A DNA stretch of 64,000 nucleotides from Emydura subglobosa (taxonomy: Eukaryota; Chordata; Testudines; Chelidae): assembly GCA_007922225.1 (NCBI GenBank), contig ML680098.1, positions 3,596,001 through 3,660,000 on the forward strand, read 5' to 3'. Under the pieces are notes generated by a model that saw only the letters and a list, made by a program, of their open reading frames with translations, had not been told where the DNA came from and made no database searches. Below, one piece after another: positions 40,093 to 52,973 of the stretch. How positions within the stretch are numbered: the stretch's first letter is position 1; each line of letters starts with the position of its first letter. The position numbers and the translations under genes are program-made.

Positions 40093-41956
40093 AGCTGACA
40101 GAGACAAAGGAAGCCTTGGAATTTAAGGGTGGGTTGACTCATTTGAGGTTAAGTAAATGGACTAGACTAATTTGAGATAAATAGAAGGTTATCAGTTAGG
40201 AGAAAACTTGGGTCTCAAGAGAGCAGTTAATACAAGAGCAGTTGGCACAATCCTTGCTGATTTCAGAGCAGCCTTTTGCTGAGACTCTTCTTTGTTGATC
40301 TGTATAAAACCCAAAGATGGAAAGAAGAGTTAGCAAAAAGTCTGTGCAAACCTTTAAATGTTTTGCTTACAAGTAACGTATTGACTTCATGTTTCTGTGA
40401 CCATGATTTATGTCACTCAAAGGAGATATTGACCACTGCGAATGATAGCATTTGATTCTGTGTTCAATCATTCTTGTTTATCTTAGTGAGGGTCATTGTC
40501 TGCCTAAGTCTGACTACTTCCTCAAGAAATAACATGGAGATATCTATTCTGCTATGCTTACCTTCACAAACAGAGCCTACAGGATAAATCAGCTATGCGG
40601 ACCTAGCCCTTAAAATCTTATATGTATTCTCCATTCATTTACATTGAATAATGAGTTTGCTACACTTTCTGAGCTGATGCAATATCTGATTTTAGGGTTC
40701 TATTGTATGCATATCAGAGAGACAGAAATATCCCTGCAGTGGGCTGAACTCTCAGCTGCACCCAGTAAGTACTGGGCAAAGCTGAAGGATGCTGCTGCCA
40801 AGAGTAGTTTGCAGCTCCACAAACTAGTGATAGGTTCTTCACCTCCGGACTGCAGCATAGAGGGTGCAATAAACTCTGCCAGATTGTGAAGGCCTCACTG
40901 GGCAGCTCTTAAGTCTCTTTTTGCATCAAAAAGGGACAGATGTTTGGTTTATTGTATTTGTTACTTATTGCATGCTGATACAGTGCTTGGTGCCTTATGG
41001 AACAGGGAAGAAAGTTTTGTTTCCTGCTTTAAGGAGATCGCCATTTGTGCTTCGTGCATTTACTACCAAACATATAGCAAGCACTGCATCTGGCAAATAA
41101 GTATTTGTAGGACCAGGTCCTACATTAGACATAGTACAGCCTAAACATAATTTTATATATACTGTTACAAGTTGAAGACAAAAACAGTCTGTGATTTTTT
41201 GTTGTTTATTTCCTAATACTGCATGTGCCCAAGGCTAGGTGGGTTGTCATTGAAAGGCCATATAGAAGTGTTTGAGAGAATTGTCTTCTTAAGTTCAGAT
41301 CTAAAGCCCTGTGTTAAAGTATTTATAAAAACAAAGTGGTAATAGTAAAGCAGTCCCCTATGGTGTGCTGGATTTAATACTTCATTGTGCTTGGCTTGTC
41401 TAGTCACTACCTGCACCACTGCACAAATAATAGTACATGATGGTGATATTATTAACTGCATCATGCCTATTATTGATTTATTTTTTGTTCTGCATCATTC
41501 TCCTTTCACAGATGATTTCATTGCATTATTTTCACATAATTAGTCAAGCACCAAATTATGAAGCAAGGACAGGCTCCCATAATAGTCCCTAATGGTAAAT
41601 TACATAAGCAATTATTGCTGCTACCTATTATTTGTTGCTTCCAGCCAATGAGGTTTCTGCATTATTGTAATGTGCACAGAATAATTATGAAGGAGGTAAG
41701 ACTAGGGCAGTCTAAATTTTGCTCTGGAAATTACTTTGCTTCATATTTGCCACCTGCTGGCAGCTGAGATGCCAGCCAATGAAAAAATTGTGCCTTTGTT
41801 GCAATCAACATGTAGAATCAATCAGATGTAATGAGGTCAGATTACCGAATGACTCTCTGCTATCTTAATAGTTAAATTGAATCCACACTTCCGCTGCCCT
41901 CTCTTTCCCTGATAGCTGCAAGAAATGTGGCAAGCAACCGCAGTAGCAATGGAAGT

Positions 41957-41973
41957 ACCACCACCACCACCAC
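41957..41973. repeat. (ACC)n short tandem repeat
   Basis: About 17 bp of ACC/CCA repeats in the large intron, 0.9 kb before the first RCK1 exon. Confidence 0.85.
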
Positions 41974-42872
41974 CTCCCATGTACTCATCTGAGTAATGAA
42001 AGCCATGCTTTAGTCTTTGTTTTGGTAGAAACGCTGAGCCACTGTAGAGCATACTAACACATTTACTTGGACAACACTTTACAATAAGTACCCAATAATC
42101 CATTAAGCAAGAAAGTGAAGGAAGAATACAACTTTAGACCTTTCACTCTGCCTATAAGAAATCAATATATAAAAGTGGACACTGTTTCCGTGTTGTGTGT
42201 ATGGGTTCTTCCCTTTGACATTGGTGGAAATTGCGCAGAGCATAAGGAACTTTTGTGATAGCATTCTCTATGAGGACTCTGATTCTGTGGGTGTTCCATT
42301 GCATTACAACATTAAAAAATGTCCACTTATTGTAAAGTGCTCCCATGGTAGGACTTATGGTATAAAAAGCAAGATTTCTTTTTTTTATTGCTTATGGCCC
42401 ATAACATGTCAAGCTTCGCATTGGCTTCACTGGTATAACCGGGAAAATAAAATAACCGGGAATCATTTCAGGGTGATTTGTTGTCTCAGTACATGATAAG
42501 CTCTATGTCATAAACAAAAAATTAAATAGTAAATCTTAGTAGAGGAGGTGGAGGGACAAATATGACTGAAAGGGACTGGATAATACAACGTATAAGTGTA
42601 TACATAAATAATAAATTAAATTAAATGCATAAAACCACTTGGCCAATTGGTTTTCCTTGTAATAGTCTTTTGCAGCATCAGATGAGAGCCTATATGTATT
42701 TTCAGTGTCAAAGTATCTTGTAGCATTGATGGTTTCCTTTGATGACGTCAGGGAATATGTGTTAGAGAAGCATCAGGAGGAGTCTAATGCCTCTTTTTTC
42801 AGCCAACAACTTATTTTACCCTTTTTTGTTTGCATCCTTGCTTGTTTGTTTCCTCTGCAAAAGTAACCGTAA

Positions 42873-42998
<126 letters not shown>

Positions 42999-43193
42999 TG
43001 AGTAATCCTTCCAACCAAAACCTTTCTTGCTGATCAAGAGAGTCTGAATTTTTCCTAAAGACTTCTTGGAGTAAGTCTTGGTTTGAGGTTAGAGCAGGGG
43101 ACTGTGGGACTGTTAGGGTCAAACTTATTTTTAGTGTAACTTCATTGGTTTAATCTAACTTCAGTGAAGTTACACCAGCTATGTTTTGGGGCT

Positions 43194-43259
43194 GAAATCC
43201 TGACCCCTTTGAAGTCAATGGCCAAATTCCTATTGACTTTAGTAGAAATAGGATTTCAT
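43194..43259. repeat. Palindromic interspersed repeat
   Basis: GAAATCCTGACCCCTTTGAAGTCAATGG pairs with CTATTGACTTTAGTAGAAATAGGATTTCA around CCAAATTC. Arms are about 28 bp and imperfect. Same ATTGACTTCAATGG family. Confidence 0.65.
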
Positions 43260-43885
43260 CCTGTATGTCAATTTGTGATTCTTCCACTAGCTTTTTGTTA
43301 GTCTGAAATTAGGATTGTCAAAGGAACCTTAGAAGCCTAACTTCTATTGAATTTCAGTGGGATTTAGGTGCCTAGCTGTCATATACTCTTTTCAATATCA
43401 GCCAAAATCTCTATGAGCCTTGCTTTACCCATCTGTTAAATGTTAAAATACTTACCTGTCATACACCTAAGTACTTTTAGGATTATGAAACAAAACATAT
43501 ATGCAGGTGTCAACTACTATCACTCCAATTTATCATGATGACACAAAGGCCAAGATTACTTGATGAAGTCACTCATTGCTGTTACATTTCATTTTATTTC
43601 ATTTTCAAATGAAACTTTTTGAAGTGAGTAGCGCCAACCCATTAAGACTTCCCAACTTCGCTGTCAGTTGCTATTCTTCATTGGTTGCACATTATCTGGT
43701 AGTTCACTGCAATATACTTCATTAGATTACTGAGGCCTAAAAATCAGTTTTTAAATATTTATATCCATTCTTAATCTAAAACAGTGTCTTTCCGAGGGGA
43801 GGCTCAATATCTTTCTATGAGAAAGTCTCAAGAACCTCCAGGCAGTTGCACAGACATGTTATTCTTTTATTTTCTGCTCTGTGGG

Positions 43886-43985
43886 CCCAAATTCTGCCAT
43901 CAGGTGCACTGAAGAGCTCACATTGACTTCATTTGGAGCCATAAGCATCAAAGGGGAGTATTTGGCCCTAATTGATTTTAATTAG
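43886..43985. repeat. Palindromic interspersed repeat
   Basis: GGGCCCAAATTCTGCC...CATTGACTTCATTTGG...GGAGTATTTGGCCCTAA. The outer GGGCCAAAT ends are inverted and the centre carries the ATTGACTTCA core. Confidence 0.5.
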
Positions 43986-44734
43986 GTCTCAGCAAAGACT
44001 GGACTGGCCTGCTATGCAATTGCTTGACTGTTCAATAGATGTTTGTGTTGTGCTGCATCTTAGAACAAGTGGAAACAAGTCAGCAAGGAAGAAAAAAAGG
44101 AACAGATTGGCCCTGCCTTATTAGTCAAAACTTGACACTTTTTTTAAAAAAAATGCTTCCTATCATTATGCAGAAGAGGAGGCTGTTTTTCCAACCACTG
44201 TTGGCTCACTGTTTTTCCAACCACAAACATCATGAAAGAGATTCTGCTGCATTTAATCTTCTCTCCACAAGATTACGAACCTGCCCAAGATGAGTAAATT
44301 TGACCAGTTTCATGTGAACTAACGGAAATAGCCTGCTCCAATGACTTTGTTAAAAGATTGTTGGGTTCTGAAATTTTGAAAAATGACTGGAATCATCCTG
44401 TAACAAGAAATGGTCCATGGTACACTGCTGCTGTCCACCTCCTTTCTAGCTGCTCATGGAATCTGAGCCGTTTGGAGGAGCCCAAGATGCACTCTGAATT
44501 GTAAAAAATGAATGAGAGATGATGAGCACTGAATGGTACAGTCCATGTAGATCTACAGAACTGATGCAGTTACCCCAAAACATTGAGGCCCTCTGGTTTT
44601 ATTGTTTTAGTCTATGACTGCTAGCAAAACAGACATGCTATGAAAACAGATAGAAACTGCAGTTGCTTTAGATTATTTAAAATATATATGTTTCCTGGTA
44701 ACATTAGTGATCCTGTTTAGGTCAGGTATTTTCT

Positions 44735-44786
44735 GGCAGTTAATGACTGGCTGGGGCACAGCTTCTCCAGCCAGTCATTAATTGCC
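44735..44786. repeat. Compact 20-bp hairpin
   Basis: The left arm GGCAGTTAATGACTGGCTGG (44735-44754) and right arm CCAGCCAGTCATTAATTGCC (44767-44786) pair at 19 of 20 positions around a 12-nt loop. It could be a palindromic MITE core or a small RNA hairpin; nothing else identifies it. Confidence 0.8.
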
Positions 44787-46207
44787 TGGGAATGCCCTTC
44801 CCGTCAGCAATTTTGCTTTAAGGTAGTTGCTGTTTGTCACTAGCATCCCATTACACATAATTCAATATCAAATTGACACATTGTAGGGAGAGGCTGTTAG
44901 AAATAGCTATTTGCTTGAGAGAAATATGGTATTAACTGTCTTTTCCTATCAGGAGCAGCATGTCTTTCTAAGTGCCATGAGCTCTTTTTTGAATGAGTGA
45001 TATTAATGCACTTAACAGCAAGCAATGCACTTTCCTTCCTGTCAGACAAAATGATTAAAAGGTTAAGAATCATTTGTGATGATTGGATAAAGGAAGTTGT
45101 AAACACTGTGCAGAGTTGCTACCTGCCTGATTTTATAATATTGCTGTTAAATTGGTGTCATGGCTACAGTTGATATCCCCTGGTAACTGCTCATGTTTTA
45201 TTAGGCTAGGGGGGAAATTGCCCTCTAAATGACCACATGGAACTTAATTTCCAAAGGGAAACTGGAGATTCCAGCACAAAAAAAAAGGTGACAAACATGC
45301 ACCCACAATTGCACATACACTTTCATCAATAGTGCATAGAAATCTGGTAACTTACTACTCATCTGAACATGCATTTGCAATAAAGGAACACACTCCTGCA
45401 AGTAAACATTTGTATGCTCGTGTTTTGTGCCCAAATCTCCACTTCCTTATTTTTTTTCACTAAAGATGGCACAAAGATGTAATAGACACTATTTACCTGT
45501 CAAGTAAATGCTTGTTTCACTACTAACGAAGCTAGGTAGGTGGGTGCCATTTTTTTAGAATGGATTACTTTTCACTTGACGTCTTGCTTATGGGAAAATG
45601 ACCATTGGTCAAAAATGACATGACAAAATTATAACGAATGCACTTAGTAACAATTAATACAATCTAGAGGTATTATCAGGTTCTCTTTATGGCTATTAAC
45701 CTACCGCATGAATTATACGGTCTGACCGTATGACTGGAATTATATCGAAGTGCAGATAGAAAACTGTGTGGTATGATCTGAGTGAGCAGCCTATATATTA
45801 GGCAGTTTTTCCTTTCACTCAAATAATAAGTGCTGGTTTTGCATCTTTTGGTCTTCAATTCAAGGGCTGACAGGGACAGATTCCTAATAAAGCAGAGAAG
45901 TTTTAAGGCTCAGTATTACTCTTGTAGGTATGGATTGTATGCCCTCAACGTTACTAAGAGTACATGTTTGATGGATAATTTTGCTCCTATTTTCTAGGTT
46001 TGTTTGTGTTTCTTCATTAACTTGAGAGCAGTATAGTTAACAAATAATACCATCTGCCAAGATCAACTTTTTCTGTGCTGTTGTGTGTGATTCCTACATC
46101 TCAACTGTGCCAGGCAGCAAGGATACTGCATCTATGTCAATGAGACAGAATAATTACACAGCAAAGAGTGTAACGCACTTCACTGTGTCTGAATTGATGG
46201 GAGCTGC

Positions 46208-46640
46208 TGTCACGGTTACATAACTAGCTGCACTTTTATCCCTTTTTCTAGTCTCTCTGAGAGCACCCCCTTCAGATGTTAGGCCTTATGTCTTCATCTG
46301 TCCTGGGTGGAAGTCTGTGATTCTCCCACTCTTAGATGGGCCCTGATCTGCAGTACCCTACGTGCCAACCGTGACACCTGTGAGTCTTCCCTTTGTGAGC
46401 TTCTGACCAGAGGTTAATGCAGGCGACTGGACAGTTTTCTCAAACCAAAGTATTATTTACTCTTAACAGCAGGAGCAAAGCAAAACATAAAAGAAAACAG
46501 CTATCTCTGTAAGCATGACAACTGCTACATTCAGTGAGGCTGATTATAGCTGCATTTGGTGAGCCATGTTCATGGCTGACACAAGTGGGGACATTATATA
46601 GTGAAAGGAGTGGAGCTGCGCTAACAGGAGGTGTGGCCCA
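46208..46640. other. Unassigned moderately GC-rich block with inverted TGTCACGGTT
   Basis: TGTCACGGTT at 46208-46217 and its exact complement AACCGTGACA at 46367-46376 enclose 159 bp. The following stretch to about 46640 is less AT-rich than the surrounding intron. It may be a decayed LTR or MITE; no coding or target duplication was seen. Confidence 0.3.
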
Positions 46641-46756
46641 CTGTTTTCACCCAACAAGAAAAGCAGCAATGGAATTTCAAACAGTTTAAAAAATGAATAC
46701 AAGAAAAGGACAGAAATGTGCAAACTGACTTCTTGTTTGGTTTTCTTCCAATGCAG

Positions 46757-46862
46757 TATCTCTCCTAACCTTGAGCTGGAAGCTCTTTTTAAACGACACT
46801 TCACTCAGGTGGAATTTTATCAGGGTTCAGTTCTCAATCCACATGACCTGGCGAGAGTCAAG
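46757..46862 (+). CDS. KCNMA1: KCNMA1 exon encoding RCK1, second part (tentative e11)
   Basis: 106 bp. T completes Asn380, then residues I381-K415: [20 protein letters not shown] then [15 protein letters not shown]. It includes H394 (proton sensing) and E399, which with E374 forms the cytosolic half of the Mg2+ site. The acceptor is AATGCAG and the donor AAG|GTAATG; the exon ends on a codon boundary. The protein appears identical to mammalian Slo1. Confidence 0.98.
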
Positions 46863-47782
<920 letters not shown>

Positions 47783-49445
47783 TAACCTGAAGAGTTTTTT
47801 TAATATGGTTTTCATTCTTATTTCTAACTAGCAAATTGCTGGTCACGAGGTGGATCATACCCACATCTCGCTTTATACTTGCTAATCTGATACAGTTGCA
47901 ATCTTCCCACAGAATTCCCTCCAAAGACAGGAAATAAAATTGGGGAGTGCAGAAGATTGCCTCCATAGTTTGGAGATGAAAGAAGTATAGAGTGGAAGAG
48001 CTGGCTTGGGAATAGTGTGTCCATGGGGGTGAAATGATGAAAAAGGAAGTGCTAGCCCAAATAACTAGGTCAACTACTGATCTTTTTGCAGCCAGTACCA
48101 TTTATGTGGCCTCACAAATTTTATCTGGAGAAAAAGGATGAAGCAGATGCCCACATTAAAATCGCCTTTGTATGCCCTGTACTTTCTACACATGTTGGCA
48201 GCATCATAGGAACCTTATTGTCTCAAACACATTATCCTCTATGCCGTGTGTATAAACACTGCTGACATAGGGTCACAGGTTACCCTTCTCCAACCCCATA
48301 ACAAATATCACCTGCTTTTCTAAAACCGAAGTTCTGAGGATGCAATTCTACTGAATAGCTCCATTTTATTTAACAACATGGCTAAGCCTGAAATACTGAC
48401 CTTTGCATCCGGAAACACACCGGTGTGGGGTAAATGGCAACATGGAGCCCAGTTGTGGAGGGCTCTGAGGCATTCTGACATAAGGTGCAACATGCAGTCT
48501 CTCTGCCCCTACTTCTGGGGCAGCAGGTTTTTTGGATCCTGTGCTTTATCCCTTTTGGGCTGAGGAATGCAGTTGGTTGTTTTGGTCAGCCACTCGCCTA
48601 AACTCACCAGAGAGCTGGGTCTGTATTCCGGCTTCTTCCTATGAGGGTATTCTGAGAGGAAGAGACTTCTTTTGCCTTCTACACATGCTGGGAAAGCCAA
48701 TATTTATCACTGAAATCACTATTCTTGGCATCATTAGCTGGTCATTTGCTGTTAATGCAGGTGGGAAACCAATACCAGTTCTAGTAAAGGAGAAAAGGTG
48801 CCATTGTTAGTCTCACATAATGGAGGAAAAGTAAGGAAATGGAGAAAGTAAGTTAAAATAAGGCTGAGTTGTCCGTTATTTGTATTTTGCTCATACAGCC
48901 TTGGTTTTAATGAGACCAGTCTGCCCTTTTTAAAATTAAAATGTCAAAGATCCATTAAAAATTAGGTAATACAGTGAATACAAACCAATTTTATTGGCCT
49001 GTCAGATGCTTGCATTCTGAGAGTTGAAGGTAGAGGCAGGAATACAATTTAAAATAAAAATACTTCGTTGGAAAAAGCCCAACATGCCCTAGAGTCTGGG
49101 ATACTTATTGGAGGAGCAAGGTTTTAAGATGCTTGTTTCATTTTCCAAAATCTCCTTTAGGATTTGATGGGAGAAACCCTTAGTTTGATTTGAATTGCAA
49201 TAAATTGATTAAAGAGTATTCCAGATGCAGATTAGTGTGTTCTTAAATGGATTCAATATGTTTAATGTAATAAAATGCAAAAGTGTCATTGGGAATAGAA
49301 TTACCTTGTGTGTTCTCACAATAAATTAGTTTGATTCAATAAAATTTAATTAATTAAACACTTTAGTAAGAAATGGGAAATTAATAGTGGGAGGGGAGCA
49401 TCACACTTTTCTCTTTTCTCTCCCAACCCTTACTCCCTCTTCTCT

Positions 49446-49473
49446 CCCCCCCCCCCCCAAAAAAAAAAAAAAA
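49446..49473. repeat. C14-A14 homopolymer junction
   Basis: Fourteen C directly followed by fourteen A. A near-identical junction occurs at 55666-55695. Confidence 0.9.
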
Positions 49474-49569
49474 TTAAATAACTTTATTGGTCAACTTTAT
49501 TCTCTAATCTTTGGAATAAGTCAGCAAAGCAAGTATACCCCATATGCCTGCAATGCAACTTCCTGCAGC

Positions 49570-49810
49570 ACACTATTGTCCACGCCCTGTCATTTTGCAC
49601 TGTGGACCCTGGTCAAGCTGCAGACCTGAGTCAGAAGGTCTATTATGTCATACCGTATGGACACGTTAGCATGGCTGTGAGACCAAGATGCAGGAATTGT
49701 AAACCCAGGTTTACAATGCAGTGTGGATACTCAGGCATGGGCTTGGAAACACCAAGTCCACAACCCTGGGTTTGTGGGACCCAGGCTTAGTGTGCAGTGT
49801 AAACATACTT
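49570..49810. repeat. Interspersed repeat with GCAGTGTGGA/GCAGTGTAAAC words
   Basis: TTTGCACTGTGGACCCTGG, ACAATGCAGTGTGGATACTC and TGTGCAGTGTAAACATACTTAGAG recur within 240 bp. The TGCAGTGTAGACATACC-type end is common to a turtle MITE-like family. Boundaries approximate. Confidence 0.45.
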
Positions 49811-50866
49811 AGAGAGGCTCTGGAATCTGACACACTGCAAAAACACAGAGCCACAACATTTTTCTCCTCTTCTATTTTTTTCTCTCCTCTTTCTTCCTAC
49901 TATTAATAAGGCAGAACAGGATTGTGACCCAAGTTTTAGTGTTTAAGTTTGAGGTGCACTTCTTTTTCCTTAAACTTTGGGGGGGGAGGTTCTCTTTATA
50001 ACCCATAGGATACATATCTAGTGGATTACAATGCAGTGTGATGCTCAAGCACATATTTAAGATTAAATTCAATGCATTTAATTTTTCCAGTCATTTTTAC
50101 CTATATGTTGATATATTTCTGTGCACTTTGTTTGTACAAATCAGTACACTATATTATTCAGTAGAGAATAATTAGAGAATGATGCAGTCAAGTTGCAGAA
50201 TGTTGAACGAGATTCAGATTTTATATGCTCCAATGTTCAGGGATGTTTGGATGCCTAGTTTTGGATGAAGCCATAAAAATAGGGTCCCTTTGCAAAATTC
50301 AAATCTGGATTCAGGTTTGGATTTTGAACACACCATAATTCGGGGGTATTCAAATTTTGGCATTTGGTTTGCACAAATGTCTAATAAAAATGCCATTGAC
50401 AGTAGAAAAAGGAAGCGAGAACATTCAGGTATGTCAGCTGGGAAACTTGAACAAATACACAGTTCAAAGAAACAAGTTAGGATATTCATTGGAGGTTTTA
50501 TACATCATACGTAAAACAAGATTATCTGATAACAGATTAGTTACTAAACAAAATGAGTAATGATGACTAGGTTTTACTATTAGAGAGATGACTTTTTCTG
50601 TGAAATCCATAATAAGCAGCTATTCAGCCACATAGCCAACTCGAACTCCAGGGATAAAAAATTATGAGATTTTTACTAACTTGAGCTGAGTTAGCTCTAA
50701 AATTTAAGATGGTCTGTCATTCATTAACACAGTCTCACAACCAGGTGAAAAATCAGACTGGTTTTAAATTGTTGCATTCAAATAAATCAGTGAAGCAAGC
50801 CGCTCTGGTGGAATGTCCAAGATGTCCACCAGCTACAATGTTAATTTTCTTTTCTTTTCTTTTTAG

Positions 50867-50936
50867 AGTAATTTCCATAAAGAATTACCATCCGAAGATA
50901 AGAATTATCACTCAGATGCTACAGTATCATAACAAG
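50867..50936 (+). CDS. KCNMA1: KCNMA1 exon encoding RCK1, fourth part (tentative e13)
   Basis: 70 bp. A completes Arg443, then residues V444-K466: [20 protein letters not shown] then HNK. These are RCK1 beta-strand and helix residues including N449. The acceptor follows a TTTTCTTTTCTTTTC tract; the donor is AAG|GTAATG. Ends on a codon boundary. Confidence 0.98.
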
Positions 50937-51313
50937 GTAATGAGAAGACCAAGGGGGCTTGCTCCTCAGTGCTTTCTGCTACAGCAATCTTCCACACCCA
51001 TTTATTTCAGCTGAACAAGTGGAAAACATTTTTCTTTCTCAGTAAGAACATGTGAATATGAATTGTCATGGAATCCAGTAAATAATTCTGTTGTCTTTAC
51101 CTATGCCAGGGACCTTATCAGAACCCGAGGAAGTTTGTTAACCAATTAGGGCCTGATACTCAGGGGTGCTGAGCTTCCACAGCACCCATTGATTTCAGAT
51201 GGGCATGTAAGCACTCATCTCCTGTGAAATAAGGCCCATGTATGATGAAATAAACCATGTATGATGCTCTTATTACCTATACATATAAAAGAGAATATGG
51301 GATTACTGTAGGA

Positions 51314-51446
51314 CAGTGGTTTTCAACCTGTGGTCCGTGGACCCCTGGGGTTCACAAACTATGTCTAAGATTTCCAAAGGGGTCCGCATCTCCATTCAAA
51401 ATATTTTAGGGACCTTCAAATGAAAAAAGGTTGAAAACTACCGCTG
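51314..51446. mobile_element. hAT-type MITE, 133 bp
   Basis: Begins CAGTGGTTTTCAACCTG and ends AGGTTGAAAACTACCGCTG, an imperfect terminal inverted repeat of the CAGTGG...CCACTG class. GTCCGTGGACC and GGGGTCCGC words lie inside. No 8-bp target duplication remains (CTGTAGGA versus TTAAGAAA). Confidence 0.75.
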
Positions 51447-51582
51447 TTAAGAAATTGTGTAGCTTCTGGATTGACTGAGTCAGGCTTTTTTACATGGAAA
51501 TAAGTAGACCTTGCAGTTTCAGCACGTCAGTTAAGCACTGGGAGGAGAGTTTAGAATCATTCATGACTCTTTATAACTATAT

Positions 51583-52973
51583 GTATGCATTGTTGCTGAG
51601 TGTCATTGTGTTGGTCCCAGGATATTAGACAGACAAAGTGGGTGAGATAATATCTTTTATAGGACCAACTTCTGCTGGTGAGAGAGACAAACTTTCAAGC
51701 TTACACAGCACTCTTCTACATGTCTGGGTCTGGGAAACTTAATCACAGTGTCACAGCTAAATACAACATGGAACAGATTGTTTAGCAGAAGTAGTTAAAA
51801 CATATTCCAAGGGACCGTTCGAGGTGAAGTGGCCCATGAACACTCTTCCAATCATAAGGGGGAAATGGGGCAGTGGCTGGGGAGAGGGAAGAAGGGAGCA
51901 CAGCTGAAGGAGTTGGTTAGTGCAGTGGTTCTCAACCAGGGGGTATGCATACTTCTGGGGGTACGCAGATGACTTCCAGGGGGTGCATCAATTCATGTAG
52001 ATGTTTGCCTAGTTTTACAACAGGCTACCTAAAAAAACACTAGTGAAGTTAGTACAAACTAAAATTTCATACTGACAATGACTTGTTTATACTGCTCTGA
52101 ATACTATACACTGAAATGTAAGTACAATAATTATATTCCAATTAATTTATTTTATAATTATATGGTAAAAATGAGAAAGTAAGCAATTTTTCAGTAATAG
52201 TGTGCTATGACACTTTTGTATTGTTATGTCTGATTTTATAAGCGAGTAGTTTTTAAAGTGAGGTGAAACCTGGGAGTATTCAAGACAAATCATATTCCTG
52301 AAAGGGGTACAGAAGTCTAGAAAGGTTGAGAGTCCCTGGGTGAGTGGTTATAGATTGTTGTAATAAGCCATAAATCCAGTGTCTCTATTCATCCATGATT
52401 TTTAATGTTTAGCAGAGTTTTGAATTTAAGCTCCAAGGCTCATCTTTTGAAAGTGTTGTGCTGGTTTCCTTTCAGGAGAAGGACAGATAGGTCAGATATA
52501 GAGTGATCACCTTGTGAAGAGTGTTCATCACAGGTGATGTGGCATTTTTGTCCTCATCCTCAAAGAAAACCTGCACAGCACTTTCAAAAGATGATCCTGG
52601 GAGCTTAAATTCATAACTCTGGTAGACACTAAAAATCATGGATGAATAGAGACATTGGATTTATGGCTTCTTATAACAATCTATAACCCACTAACCAACT
52701 CCCCTCCCCCCTGCTTTCCCCTGCTCCCCTTTTGTTTCTTCCCTATGGCTGGAGGGGTGTTAACAGGCCACTTGACCTTGAATGGTGAAATATGTGTTAT
52801 TAATTGAAATGTGTTATCTTATTATGCTAAACAATCAGTTCTGTGTTGTATTTAGTTGTTGCATTCTGATTAAGTTTCCCAGCTCTAAAGAAGAGCTCTG
52901 TGTAAACTCAAAAGCTTGTCTCTCTCACCAACAGGAGTTGGTACAATAAAATATATTACCTCCCCTACCTTGT
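51583..52973. mobile_element. Inverted pair of Penelope-like element fragments inserted as one unit
   Basis: The left arm (51583-52550) is the family in - orientation: GTTGGTCCC...GGATATTAGACAGAC...GATAATATCTTTTATAGGACC...AAGTTGAAAGTGTTGTGCTGG-type words, read backwards from the 3' end. The right arm (52550-52973) is the same family in + orientation, from CCTCATCCTCAAAGAAAACC through GAGCTCTGTGTAAAC to CTACCTTGTCTCT. The + arm has in-frame remnants NLHSTFKR and SWELKFITLVDTKNH split by stops. A 15-bp direct repeat, CTCTTTATAACTATA, flanks the whole structure (51567-51581 and 52974-52988), so both arms probably arrived together. Penelope-like elements are known for such inverted, partial insertions. 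Confidence 0.7.
51923..52338. mobile_element. hAT-type non-autonomous element nested in the Penelope-like arm
   Basis: Starts CAGTGGTTCTCAACC and ends GGTTGAGAGTCCCTG; the termini match inverted at 12 of 15 positions. The flanks GGTTAGTG (51915-51922) and GGTGAGTG (52339-52346) are an 8-bp target duplication with one mismatch, as expected for hAT. 416 bp, AT-rich interior, no transposase. Removing it joins GGTTAGTG to GTTATAGATTG, restoring the host repeat. Confidence 0.85.
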
